Shown one piece after another: positions 26,740-34,978 of a stretch of DNA of 64,000 bases. The notes under the pieces were generated by a model. That model was not told where the DNA came from. It ran no database searches and worked only from the letters and a program-made list of their open reading frames with translations. Position 1 is the stretch's first letter, and every line of letters starts with the position of its first letter. The stretch is from the NCBI GenBank assembly GCA_019637335.1, contig JAHBVV010000002.1:310001-374000 (forward strand), in the 5' to 3' direction. The translations under genes and the position numbers were made by a program. This stretch comes from Candidatus Hydrogenedentota bacterium (lineage in GTDB: Bacteria; Hydrogenedentota; Hydrogenedentia; Hydrogenedentales; JAEUWI01).

Positions 26740-27192
26740 CTAGCTGACCTTCACGTCGATCTGTTTCGGGACGGCGGCTTCGGGCTTGGGCAGGGTCACG
26801 GTGAGGACGCCCTGCTCGAAGCTCGCTTCCACGCGGGCGACGTCGATGCCGCCGTTGATCCGGAAGCTCCGCTCGAATTCGCCCTCGGCGCGCTCGTAGC
26901 GGCGATAGCCCTTTTCCTCGTGCTTCTCTTCGCGCTTGCGCGCGCCGCTGATGGTGATGCGGTCGTCCAGCACGGAGACGTGAATGTCCTCCAGCTTCAT
27001 GCCGGGCAAATCCGCCTCCAGGATGAAGGCGGCGTCCGTCTCGTGGATGTCGACCGCGGGCAGCCACGCGCCGGAGGCGGTCTGCCCGGCGACCGGCTCA
27101 ATGCCGAAGAGGCGGTCGAACTGCTGTTCCAATTCACTGAAGCCCGCCCACGGGAAGGCGGTGCTGCGCTTTACGGGTACCAGGATGCTCAT
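26740..27192 (-). CDS. Small heat-shock protein, Hsp20/alpha-crystallin family
   Basis: This 150-residue holdase chaperone binds unfolding proteins in the cytoplasm. It carries the alpha-crystallin domain at about 40-145: PAVDIHETDAAFILEADLPG, the ITISGARKREE strand, the RSFRINGGID segment and GVLTVTLPKPE. A short C-terminal KQIDVKV tail is the usual inter-dimer anchor. AAGGAG lies seven bases ahead of the ATG. It is a single gene. No CIRCE element or sigma-32-type promoter could be identified in the 420-base upstream region. Confidence 0.95.
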   Translation of the reverse strand: MSILVPVKRSTAFPWAGFSELEQQFDRLFGIEPVAGQTASGAWLPAVDIHETDAAFILEADLPGMKLEDIHVSVLDDRITISGARKREEKHEEKGYRRYERAEGEFERSFRINGGIDVARVEASFEQGVLTVTLPKPEAAVPKQIDVKVS

Positions 27193-27613
27193 GGTGATTC
27201 TCCTTGCGGCTCGTTCCCGGGCCGGTGTTGAAGGTTTCATCTGCCTGGACAGGAGCGAAAGGCGTGCCGGGATGGGGCGCTGGACCGAGAAAGGGGCTAA
27301 GAAGTTTTGTTTCATAGGTTTAGGCGATAATCTGCGGGGCGGTCGTGTCGGACCGGAAGGTTGGCGGTGTCGCCTAATGAAGCGGATTGCTCTATTTCGA
27401 AGCGAGTTGCATGGATAACGCGCGCCCCGGCGGGCCGAGGGAGGCGGTTCTCCGGGGTTCCAGGGGGTGGAAATCAGGCCGGATACGTTCCGAAAATTGG
27501 TCGAGGTAGTTAATTGACAAGCCCCCCGGGCTGTGCTACACTCGACCCAGTAAACCATTTGGGAACGAGTTTGCACCTTACAATGAACAAACAACTGTGA
27601 ACGTGGAGGGAGC
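27193..27613. other. Divergent regulatory region between hsp20 and the exosortase-associated gene
   Basis: The region contains the strong promoter at 27514-27542 and an inverted pair TTAGGCGA...TCGCCTAA about 50 bases apart (near 27320-27380) that could be a regulatory site for hsp20. No coding frame with a ribosome-binding site is present. Confidence 0.4.
27514..27542 (+). promoter_or_regulatory. Strong sigma-70-type promoter
   Basis: A perfect TTGACA (27514-27519), a 17-base spacer and TACACT (27537-27542) lie 72 bases ahead of the start at 27614. It is the best consensus match in the window and suggests strong expression. Confidence 0.75.
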
Positions 27614-28000
27614 ATGTTGGCTACCAATCACCCGTTGATGCGCGTTGGCGTGGCGGTCCTGCTGGTCGGGGCGCTGCTGGTTCAGGTCGCGCCGGTTTCG
27701 GCGCAGCTCTACAACCCGGAGCTGGACCTGCCGAAGCCGACTGGTCTGGAGAAATCCCTGACCAAACTGGGCCGCGGCCTGTCGAACGTTCTGTTTGGCT
27801 GGGCGGAAATTCCGGTGACCTTTGACGAGAAGTACAAGCAGGGCAAGCCGCTGGCCTACCTGCTTGGCGTTGTTCCGGTGCTGGGCGGCGCGCGCGCCGT
27901 CATGCGCACGAGCACGGGCGTGTTCGAAATGGCGACCTTCCCCTTCACGGACAAGGCCGTCAACTACGACGCGGTTCTGGAACCCGAATATATTTTCTAA
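27614..28000 (+). CDS. Exosortase system-associated protein, TIGR04073-like
   Basis: This 128-residue exported protein has a signal peptide (about 10-30, VGVAVLLVGALLVQVAPVSA). The mature part has the pattern L-T-KLGRGLSNVLFGWAEIP, a Gly-rich turn and TSTGVFEMATFPF, ending in YDAVLEPEYIF. I recognise this as the TIGR04073 family, which co-occurs with exosortase/PEP-CTERM systems. A PEP-CTERM protein is indeed encoded at 33610-34494. Its biochemical role is unknown. It has a consensus promoter, a GGAGGG ribosome-binding site and a dedicated terminator, indicating a highly expressed single gene. Confidence 0.72.
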   Translation: MLATNHPLMRVGVAVLLVGALLVQVAPVSAQLYNPELDLPKPTGLEKSLTKLGRGLSNVLFGWAEIPVTFDEKYKQGKPLAYLLGVVPVLGGARAVMRTSTGVFEMATFPFTDKAVNYDAVLEPEYIF

Positions 28001-28012
28001 TCGATGGTCAGG

Positions 28013-28053
28013 GCCCCACATGACGCCGCGTTACGCGACGTGTGGGGCTTTTT
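28013..28053 (+). terminator. Rho-independent terminator
   Basis: The stem GCCCCACA (28013-28020) with TGTGGGGC (28041-28048) encloses a second paired segment and is followed by five T. It lies 13 bases after the exosortase-associated gene. Confidence 0.92.
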
Positions 28054-28105
28054 GATGATACCCGGCCGGTCTGTGGGACGTGCCGCTTGATCGGCATCGT
28101 GAAGG

Positions 28106-28384
28106 GTGGTTCCAGTCGTGATCACGTGGAAGAAGCAGGGCGAGGCGCTTGTGGGCAGCTTGACGCTACGCAACGCCAGCAAGGGCAGCGTGGTGCTCGT
28201 GGGGCCGGCAAGCAATCCCCGGGGCGCGACGCTGGTGATCCCCGGCGAGGATCCGAAGAAGCCGCAAATGGCGCTGCTTCCCGCGGGGTGCGACCAGATT
28301 ACGCCGGGGCAGTATCTTGAAATCCTGTGCATGCAGGAGCGTGAACACGGCGAGCGGGGATTCCCCGCAACCGAGGTGGCCTAG
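28106..28384 (+). CDS. Small conserved-looking protein upstream of the HDOD gene
   Basis: This protein of about 92 residues is beta-rich, with ITWKKQGEALVGSLTLRNAS and GATLVIPGED. No family is recognised. The start is uncertain: GTG at 28106 with a GAAGGG-type site, or GTG at 28118. Its stop codon shares one base with the GTG start of the HDOD gene (taGtg), which strongly supports it as a real coding region co-translated with that regulator. No membrane segment or cysteine motif is present. Confidence 0.6.
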   Translation: MVPVVITWKKQGEALVGSLTLRNASKGSVVLVGPASNPRGATLVIPGEDPKKPQMALLPAGCDQITPGQYLEILCMQEREHGERGFPATEVA

Positions 28385-29241
28385 TGGCGGCGGACGGCTT
28401 ATTTGATATCGATACCCTGCTCGACGAGGTCGTGACCCTGCCGAGCCTGCCGGATTCCGTCGCCAAGCTCAACGAGATGCTGAACGATCCCGACGTCGAG
28501 TTGAAGGCGGTCGCCCATGTGATATCGTCGGACCCGGCCATCGCGCTCAAGACGCTCCGCCTGGTGAATTCCGCCTACTATGGCCTGGGCCAGGAAGTGA
28601 CCAACGTCGAGCATGCGTCGGTGCTGCTGGGCGCGAAGGTCCTGAAGAACCTGGTTATGACCGCCACGGCCTTCGACTGCATGAAGTCCAGCGCCACGTC
28701 GTTCCTGCGGCATTCGGTCGCGTGCGGCATGGCGATGAAGGCTATCGCGCGGACGGGCGGCATTTCGGGGTTTCACGGGACCGAGGACGAGGCCTTCACC
28801 TTCGGCCTGATCCACGATATCGGCAAGGTGATCCTGGAAGAGTACCTCCCCGACGAGTACCAGGACGTGCGCGACGCGGTGCAGGAGGATGGCATTCCCT
28901 GGTACCGCGCGGAGCGCCGGGTCATCGGTGTGGATCACGCGGAGCTCGGCAGCCGCCTGGCGCAAAACTGGAAGCTGACGCCCCCGGTGGTGAACGCGAT
29001 CCGCAGCCACCACGACCTGGCCGATTGCCCCGCGGAGTTTCAGGGCCTCGCGGCCTCGCTCTCGATCGCGAACCAGATTTGCAATCTCAGCGGGTACCGC
29101 GCGCACCCGGAGAATTACACCGAGGCCGTGGACGACATGTTTCCCGTGGCGGCCATCGACAGCGGGCGATTGCCGGCCATCACCGAGGAATACTTCAATT
29201 CGCGCGGCGCGATCGAGGAGCTGCTGGCGCTGGCGGATTAG
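28384..29241 (+). CDS. HDOD-domain signalling protein
   Basis: This 285-residue cytoplasmic protein consists of one HDOD domain, the HD-related output domain of bacterial signalling. TLPSLPDSVAKLNEML at 18-33, ISSDPAIALKTLRLVNSAYYG and FTFGLIHDIGKVIL are the family hallmarks, with an HD-like pair retained in LIHDIGK. HDOD proteins lack proven enzymatic activity and act in regulation of motility, virulence or cell cycle. The GTG start overlaps the preceding gene's stop by one base. recF follows after about 90 bases. Confidence 0.9.
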   Translation: MAADGLFDIDTLLDEVVTLPSLPDSVAKLNEMLNDPDVELKAVAHVISSDPAIALKTLRLVNSAYYGLGQEVTNVEHASVLLGAKVLKNLVMTATAFDCMKSSATSFLRHSVACGMAMKAIARTGGISGFHGTEDEAFTFGLIHDIGKVILEEYLPDEYQDVRDAVQEDGIPWYRAERRVIGVDHAELGSRLAQNWKLTPPVVNAIRSHHDLADCPAEFQGLAASLSIANQICNLSGYRAHPENYTEAVDDMFPVAAIDSGRLPAITEEYFNSRGAIEELLALAD

Positions 29242-29328
29242 CGGTTCCCGCGCGGGCGGAACGCCTGGTTAATCCCGCGATGCCCCGAGAGTGCCCCGCT
29301 CCACCGCAACCCCCGGTACCCCCAATTC

Positions 29329-30402
29329 ATGTGGCTTACCCGCCTGACATGCCGCCGTTTCCGCTGCCTCGGCGATCTGGCGTTCCAACCGGAACCCGGC
29401 CTCAACATCATTCACGGCGACAACGCCCAGGGCAAGACGTCGCTGCTGGAAGCGCTGCTCTACACCTGCACCGCGCGGAGCCACCGCACCACGAACGAGG
29501 CCGAGCTCGCGCGCCACGGGGAGGACGGCTTCTCGGTCACCGCCGAAGCCCGCCGTTCCGACCGCGATGTCGCCATTGAGGCGTATTACTGGCAGAAAGC
29601 CAAGCGCTTCAAGGTCAATGGGGTCCCGCAGACGCGTATCAGCGATATTCTGGGCCGCATACACACGGTGTTCTTCTCGCCCGAGGATGTCGAGCTCGTG
29701 AAGGGGGGCGCGTCCGCGCGGCGGCGCTTTCTGGACATGGAGCTGGCCCAGATCAATCCCGGCTACCTCGCCGCGCTCCAGCAATACCGGCAAGCGCTCA
29801 AGCAGCGCAACAGCCTGCTAAAGCAGTTCAAGCCGGACCCCGCGTTGATTGAGGTATGGGATGCGCAGCTGGTCCCTCCCGGGGAGGTGCTGATGCGCGA
29901 GCGCGAGCGCTTTGTCCGCGAGCTCTCCAGCCGCGCGGCCGAGGCCTACCACCGGATTGCCGCGCGCGAGCCGCTGGCGCTTTCCTACGCGCCGGACCTC
30001 GATGGGCGGGAAAGCTTTGAGTCCATCCTGGCGCGCACGCGCGACAACGACATCCGCCGGAAGATCACGACGCGCGGCCCGCACCGCGACGATGTTGAGA
30101 TTGCCGTTGATGGGCAGCCGGCGCGGGTTTTCGGTTCCCAGGGGCAGCAGAAGTCCGCCGCGCTCGCGTTGAAGCTGGCGGAGATCGGGCTCATCCGGGA
30201 ACAGACCGGCGAGACGCCGATACTGCTGCTGGACGAGGTGCTTGCGGAGCTGGACGCGCACCGGGCGCAGCGTCTTTTTGAGGCGCTCGGGGATACGGTA
30301 CAATGCCTGGTTACCACCACGGAGCGGGAGCTCACCGAGAAGATCGGCGGACGTCCCTACCGCCGTTACCAGATGACGCGAGGCCAACTTGAAGCGCAAT
30401 AA
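29329..30402 (+). CDS. recF: DNA replication/repair protein RecF
   Basis: This is the 357-residue SMC-like ATPase that binds gapped DNA and helps RecOR load RecA. Walker A GDNAQGKTS is at 30-38, the ABC signature SQGQQKS is near residue 270, and Walker B ILLLDEVLAELD follows. The length is typical. Unlike the classical dnaA-dnaN-recF order, no dnaN is upstream here; an HDOD gene occupies that place. The 3' end overlaps the dciA-like gene by 14 bases. No strong ribosome-binding site precedes the ATG. Confidence 0.95.
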   Translation: MWLTRLTCRRFRCLGDLAFQPEPGLNIIHGDNAQGKTSLLEALLYTCTARSHRTTNEAELARHGEDGFSVTAEARRSDRDVAIEAYYWQKAKRFKVNGVPQTRISDILGRIHTVFFSPEDVELVKGGASARRRFLDMELAQINPGYLAALQQYRQALKQRNSLLKQFKPDPALIEVWDAQLVPPGEVLMRERERFVRELSSRAAEAYHRIAAREPLALSYAPDLDGRESFESILARTRDNDIRRKITTRGPHRDDVEIAVDGQPARVFGSQGQQKSAALALKLAEIGLIREQTGETPILLLDEVLAELDAHRAQRLFEALGDTVQCLVTTTERELTEKIGGRPYRRYQMTRGQLEAQ

Positions 30403-30763
30403 TCCCCAGGGCAGCCCCAAACGCGCCAAACCCCAGGGCGGCGCCAGGCGCAATAAGCTCGAAGGCGTCGGCGATATCCTCGCCGCGATGAAGCAGACCA
30501 CGAACCTTGGCAAACACCTGGAGCACGCCGAGATCTGGGAGCACTGGCCCGAGATCGTGGGCGAGGCCACCGCCCAGCACGCCCGCCCGCGGGGCATCAA
30601 GGAATTGCAGCTGCGTATTGAGTGCGACAGCGCGGTGTGGATGCACAAGATCAACTACCGGAAGTGGCAGATCCTCAAGAAAATCAACCGACTCGCGGGG
30701 AAAGAGTTGGTCTCGGATATCTACGTAATGCTTCTGGGGGACGGGGAGGCGATGGAGGAGTGA
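30389..30763 (+). CDS. DciA-like (DUF721) replication-associated protein
   Basis: This 124-residue basic protein starts with a lysine/arginine-rich tail. It then has the DUF721/DciA domain with W-E-HWPEIVGEATAQHARPR and LQLRIECDSAVWMHKINY. DciA proteins are the ancestral loaders of the replicative helicase DnaB. It begins with TTG inside the end of recF, with GAGG six bases upstream. The recF-dciA adjacency is a conserved replication arrangement and supports the assignment. Confidence 0.85.
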   Translation: MKRNNPQGSPKRAKPQGGARRNKLEGVGDILAAMKQTTNLGKHLEHAEIWEHWPEIVGEATAQHARPRGIKELQLRIECDSAVWMHKINYRKWQILKKINRLAGKELVSDIYVMLLGDGEAMEE

Positions 30764-31299
30764 AGGGGGAAGAGTGAAGGGGAAAGAGCCCGCTGCCGGC
30801 ACACAGGTGAAGGGTTCGTATTCGAAATAGGAGATCTCCTGGCTTAAGGAGATGGAGATTTCTGATCTATCTGTGCGGATCTGCGCGAATCTTCAGGAAA
30901 ACTGCTTCGTTGCGGCGAAAGGTTTGATCTATGTTCTCCGCGGCCGATCAGGTTTCTTGTTGCCTGGATGCCTGGCCGCGGATCTGGGAAAAGGCCGGCT
31001 TCATGATCTGTAACACTTTAGCCGTATGAAGTAGCGCCAGCCCATTCTTGTCATGCCGCGATACTACGACGAGCGTGCGCGAGGCCGGGAGCGCACTTTC
31101 ATGGAAGGGCGGAATCGTGCCGTGGAGGAATCAACCCGACTGCATTCCGATCGAGTCTTACCCGCGCTTCAAATTCGCCGGCCCCCTCCGGCGCGCCATG
31201 TTCCCGTTGTCTCCCCGCACGCCCCCGGCGTATACTGATGGCGGTTCAATCGCTGCCCGCGCGCCGTTCGTGGCGCGCCTTGATCGGGGAGAAGTTATC
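30764..31299. other. Intergenic region after dciA
   Basis: These 536 bases contain GTGAAGGG-type short repeats just after dciA and repeated GATCTGTGCG-like words near 30870-30900. No frame carries a plausible ribosome-binding site. A promoter for the following lipoprotein gene lies at 31207-31236. Confidence 0.45.
31207..31236 (+). promoter_or_regulatory. Candidate promoter of the haem lipoprotein gene
   Basis: TTGTCT (31207-31212), an 18-base spacer and TATACT (31231-31236) lie 64 bases ahead of the start codon. Confidence 0.55.
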
Positions 31300-31902
31300 A
31301 TGCGCGTGAATCCCGTCCTATGTCTGATGTTCCTTTCGCTGTTTCTCCCGGCGCTCGCCCTGCCCGGATGTTCGGCCGATTTTGAGATCACGCGCTGGAC
31401 CCCGGTTGCGCAGCCGGACCTTTCCGACGCCGAGAAGGTCCAGTTTGAGGCGGCGAACGCGGCGCGCGAGGCGATGTTCGGCGCGCTGATGGCCCGGCTT
31501 CAGGCGGCGATGCGGGAGGGCGGCGCGCCGGTGGCCATCGACGTCTGCCGCGCTGAGGCGCCCGCGATCGCCGCCGAGACCGGCGATGCGCGGGGCGTGC
31601 AAATCGGCCGGACCTCCTTCAAGCTGCGCAATCCCGAGAACGCGCCGCCCGCCTGGGCCGAGGCCCATGTTGAGGCGCGCCGCGCCGAACCGCTCGTCCT
31701 GCGGGGCGACAACGGCGCGCTGGCCGCCCTGTTCCCGATTATGCTCAAGCCCGAATGCGTGCAATGCCACGGCCCGGAAGACGCCATCGCGCCGGACGTG
31801 CTCGCGGCGATCAAAAAAGCCTACCCCGCGGATCAGGCGACCGGCTTTGCGGAGGGCGACCTCCGGGGCTGGTTCCACGTGACGGTTCCGCCGGCGTCCT
31901 GA
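31300..31902 (+). CDS. Lipoprotein with Tll0287/DUF3365-like monohaem domain
   Basis: This 200-residue protein has a lipoprotein signal ending in LALPGC and so is membrane-anchored outside the cytoplasm. The body resembles the Tll0287-like (DUF3365) sensor/cytochrome domain: helical N-terminal part, VCRAEAPAIAAETG, an IGRTSFKLRNPENAP segment and a c-type haem site C153-x-x-C156-H157 followed by G. Such domains occur alone as haem proteins or in chemoreceptors. A redox-sensing or electron-transfer role is likely but unproven. GGGGAG lies eight to nine bases before the ATG at 31300. Confidence 0.8.
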   Translation: MRVNPVLCLMFLSLFLPALALPGCSADFEITRWTPVAQPDLSDAEKVQFEAANAAREAMFGALMARLQAAMREGGAPVAIDVCRAEAPAIAAETGDARGVQIGRTSFKLRNPENAPPAWAEAHVEARRAEPLVLRGDNGALAALFPIMLKPECVQCHGPEDAIAPDVLAAIKKAYPADQATGFAEGDLRGWFHVTVPPAS

Positions 31903-31944
31903 CCGCATTCCCGTTCCACCTCAGCTCCCGGAAAGTTTCCCACC

Positions 31945-33489
31945 ATGCCCCAGATCGTATCTGCCGACGAAGCGGTGCGGCGCGTGCCCGAAGGCGCGAC
32001 CGTGGCCGTGGTCCCTATGCCCAGCGAGGCCATCTACCCGGCGTTTCAGCGCGTTTTCGACGCCACCGGCTCGCCGAAGGATCTGACCGTCGTCTGGACC
32101 GCCGGCATCGGCCCCTTCAGCATGGAGCCGAAGGGGATGAACCACTTCGCGCGGGAAGGCATGCTCAGGCGGATCGTCGCCGGGCACATCGGCCTCAACC
32201 ACGCCATCTCCGACCTCGTCGCGCGCGAGCGGATCGAGGCCTACAACCTCCCGCAGGGCGTGCTGGCGCAATTGTTCCGCGAGATTGCCGCGAAGCGCCC
32301 CGGCCTCTTCACCGAAATCGGGCTGGGAACGTTTGTGGACCCGCGAATCGAGGGCGGCAAGATGAATGCGCGCACCCGCGATTGCGAGGATCTCGTCGTC
32401 CGCGTGGATGTCCTCGGCCAGGAAAAGCTCCTCTACAGGACCTTTCCAATACACGCCGCGATCATCCGGGGAACGGCGGCGGATCCCAACGGCTCCATCT
32501 CCTCCGAAGATGAAGCCCTCGACATGGAGTGCCTGGAAGCGGCCATGGCCGCGCGCAATTGCGGCGGCATCGTCATCGCGCAGGTGGAGCGCCTCACGGA
32601 TATACCGCACCGCCCCCACGACGTCTATGTGCCTGGCCTGTTCGTCGACTACATCGTCGTCGCCGGGTCGCGCCAGGAACATCCGCACACGATGTTCGTG
32701 GAGCACGACCCCAGCTACTCCGGCCAGGCGCGCGCGGACCTGACCAACGCCGTACAGCCGATGCCCCTGGGCGCCGAGAAGATCATCTGCCGCCGCGCCG
32801 TGCTGGAAATGCGCGCCGGGATGGTGATGAACCTCGGCATCGGCATCCCCATGGGGGTGGCCCGCGTGGCCCATGAGGAAGGCCTGCTCGAAAAGGTTAC
32901 GCTGAACACCGAGGTCGGTATCATCGGCGGCCTGCCGGAAGGGGGCAAGAACTTCGGCCCCGCGAAGAACCCCGTCGCCTTTCTCACGCAGCCGGCCATG
33001 TTCGACTTCTACGACGGCGGCGGGCTCGACCTGGCCTGCCTCGGCATGGCGCAGACCGACGCCGACGGCAATGTGAATGTGAGCAAGCTCGGCCCGCGCC
33101 TCATCGGCTGCGGCGGATTCATCAACATCACGCAGTCCGCCCGGAAATGCGTCTTCTGCGGGGAGTTTGCCGCGGGCGGCTTCGACGCGGCGGTGGAGAA
33201 CGGCGCGCTCGCGATCCGGCAGGACGGCAAGATTGCGAAGTTCGTGGCGGCGGTGGAGCAAATCACCTTCAGCGGCATCCAGGGCCGAAAGAAAGGCCAC
33301 GACGTGCTCTACGTCACGGAACGCTGCGTGTTCCAGCTCGCGCCCGAGGGCCTGCTCCTCAAGGAGATCGCCCCCGGCGTCGACCTCCAGCGCGACATCC
33401 TCGACCGCATGCAATTCCGCCCCACCGTGCCCGACGCCGTGCCCCTCATGGACGCGAGAATCTTCCAGGAAGGCCCGATGGGGCTGTAG
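31945..33489 (+). CDS. Acyl-CoA:acetate/propionate CoA-transferase family protein
   Basis: This 514-residue protein fuses the alpha and beta halves of a family I CoA-transferase, as in propionate CoA-transferase and YdiF. It carries the active-site glutamate E323 in LNTEVGIIGG, which forms the glutamyl-CoA thioester. GIGIPMGVARV and a C-terminal TERCVFQLAPEGLLL segment complete the beta half. It would exchange CoA between short-chain carboxylates or 3-oxoacids in the cytoplasm, as part of fermentation or fatty-acid/ketone metabolism. It is a single gene, 42 bases after the haem lipoprotein. Confidence 0.9.
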   Translation: MPQIVSADEAVRRVPEGATVAVVPMPSEAIYPAFQRVFDATGSPKDLTVVWTAGIGPFSMEPKGMNHFAREGMLRRIVAGHIGLNHAISDLVARERIEAYNLPQGVLAQLFREIAAKRPGLFTEIGLGTFVDPRIEGGKMNARTRDCEDLVVRVDVLGQEKLLYRTFPIHAAIIRGTAADPNGSISSEDEALDMECLEAAMAARNCGGIVIAQVERLTDIPHRPHDVYVPGLFVDYIVVAGSRQEHPHTMFVEHDPSYSGQARADLTNAVQPMPLGAEKIICRRAVLEMRAGMVMNLGIGIPMGVARVAHEEGLLEKVTLNTEVGIIGGLPEGGKNFGPAKNPVAFLTQPAMFDFYDGGGLDLACLGMAQTDADGNVNVSKLGPRLIGCGGFINITQSARKCVFCGEFAAGGFDAAVENGALAIRQDGKIAKFVAAVEQITFSGIQGRKKGHDVLYVTERCVFQLAPEGLLLKEIAPGVDLQRDILDRMQFRPTVPDAVPLMDARIFQEGPMGL

Positions 33490-33534
33490 CAACGCCCGCG
33501 TCCTGGCGGCGCGGCGACCCAAGAGGGACAGCGG

Positions 33535-33574
33535 CACGGATGCCGATCCCGATCAGACGGGATCAGCATCCGTG
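33535..33574. terminator. Long stem-loop between convergent genes
   Basis: CACGGATGC pairs with GCATCCGTG and, after a one-base mismatch, GATCCC with GGGATC around an eight-base loop. It lies 46 bases after the CoA-transferase and 36 bases before the end of the PEP-CTERM gene. It has no T tract on either side. Confidence 0.6.
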
Positions 33575-33609
33575 CGGTGGGCGATCGCCGCGTGCGCGCG
33601 GACGCACGC

Positions 33610-34494
33610 CTACCGGCGCATTGAGCGCTTTCTAATGACCAGTCCCGCCAGGCCCAGAGCGATGATGCCCAGGCTGGCCGGCTCGGGGATGGGCGGCCTG
33701 CCGTTGACGTCCAGGGAGACCAACCCCATCACCTCAACCGGGAGAAGATCCCCATACGGATCAATGATTCCCACTCCGGAGCCCGTTTCGAAACCCGGGC
33801 CCTCGGCCCACACGAACAGCGAATAGCTCAATGTAAACGAATCGCCGCTCGCAAAGGGTCCCAGGGCAATCTGATCCACAATCGGATCAACGTGGGCATA
33901 CATCCAGCTTGGCAGATACGGACCTCCCGGGTATTGTATGGGCTCGGTGAGCGTATATGCCGCGGATACGCCTTCCTGGAGTACGGAGATTCCGCCGTAT
34001 TTGCCGCCAATAAACTCGGATCGGCTCCGCCAGATCTCCGCCCCATTAAGCAGGACCTCCACTTCATATCCCGCCGCCATCACGGGGCCGGACGCATAGT
34101 CCACGATCAGCATGTCCACTCCGAGGACTTCGATCGCGAATAGGCCTTCCATGTAGCCGCCGGACATATTCGAATAGGTCTCGCTCCACGACGCCAGAGC
34201 TTCGAGGCGAATGTGCGGCTCACCGCCGGCGCCCCCATAGGCCGCATAGGCCGACAGCAGGCCCGTTTCCGACGAGGCCGCCGCCGATTCGCCATTGGAC
34301 GCCACAGCCTGCGATTCCACGACGCCGCCCGATCCGGACTGGGGATCTTCCACCAGTAGGGTAAGCCCCATACCATCCCGCAAATCCTCAAATCCCCGGG
34401 CGTCCGTCTCAAGCGTCAGGGCCTCCGACCACCCGCACATGAGAATCATGCCAAACACGATTGCCGTCGTCATGATTACGTTCTTCGCTGACAT
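33610..34494 (-). CDS. PEP-CTERM sorting-domain protein
   Basis: This 294-residue protein has a signal peptide and a C-terminal PEP-CTERM tripartite signal: IPEPASLG, a hydrophobic helix and the basic end IRKRSMRR. It is predicted to be processed by an exosortase and exported, often to the matrix or envelope. The middle is Ser/Gly/Ala-rich and beta-strand-like without a recognisable enzyme domain. ATG at 34494 with AAGGA seven bases upstream is preferred over a longer reading. The matching exosortase is outside the window; the TIGR04073-like protein at 27614 is the only related component seen. Confidence 0.9.
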   Translation of the reverse strand: MSAKNVIMTTAIVFGMILMCGWSEALTLETDARGFEDLRDGMGLTLLVEDPQSGSGGVVESQAVASNGESAAASSETGLLSAYAAYGGAGGEPHIRLEALASWSETYSNMSGGYMEGLFAIEVLGVDMLIVDYASGPVMAAGYEVEVLLNGAEIWRSRSEFIGGKYGGISVLQEGVSAAYTLTEPIQYPGGPYLPSWMYAHVDPIVDQIALGPFASGDSFTLSYSLFVWAEGPGFETGSGVGIIDPYGDLLPVEVMGLVSLDVNGRPPIPEPASLGIIALGLAGLVIRKRSMRR

Positions 34495-34978
34495 CGTCAC
34501 ATCCTTTCCAAATCCAGTCAATGGATCTCCCCGGGTGCGATGTCCTGGGCCCGCTCAGGGCATTGCCCCAGCGCAATGCACTTCACAGTGGTTGGGGCTG
34601 CATTAATCGTGCCCGAATCGCGCGGGATGTTCCCGGCAACAGCCCGTCTCCTTCACGCCGGAGACGGATGGGTTCGGACGCGGCGACCCGTGACGGCTCA
34701 ATGCCTTGACAACAAAGCGCTTAGAAGATATGGTCGAAATGGACAGGGACAAGCGCTTATTTGAACAACTAGATAGGAGTCATATTATCACCATCGGATA
34801 GGTCGCGCGATTGGACGCCAATGAGCTGGCCAGCGACAAGAAATCGTGTGCGCGCGTGAACAACTTTTTATCGCCACTTACCGGTCGACAACATGGTCCT
34901 GCCCCATGAACAAATGCGACCTCCCGCTTCACACAAGTGTAACAATTGCGCGATCCTGTCATTGTGCCCCTTCGAGAT
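34495..34978. promoter_or_regulatory. Regulatory region with opposed promoters and paired AAGCGCTTA boxes
   Basis: AAGCGCTTA occurs at 34715-34723 and 34751-34759. TTGACA (34706-34711) with TATGGT (34729-34734) forms a rightward promoter at 17-base spacing. TTGTCC (34752-34747) with TATCTT (34730-34725) on the minus strand forms a leftward one toward the PEP-CTERM gene. The boxes overlap both. No gene with a ribosome-binding site follows on the plus strand, so the rightward transcript, if real, would be non-coding or spurious. Confidence 0.35.

Noticed and set aside
30852-31016. 54-codon plus-strand frame
   Set aside because: The purine-rich site abuts the ATG with no spacing, and the translation looks like repetitive intergenic text.
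34735-34978. Small gene behind the rightward TTGACA promoter
   Set aside because: Only very short frames without ribosome-binding sites are present.
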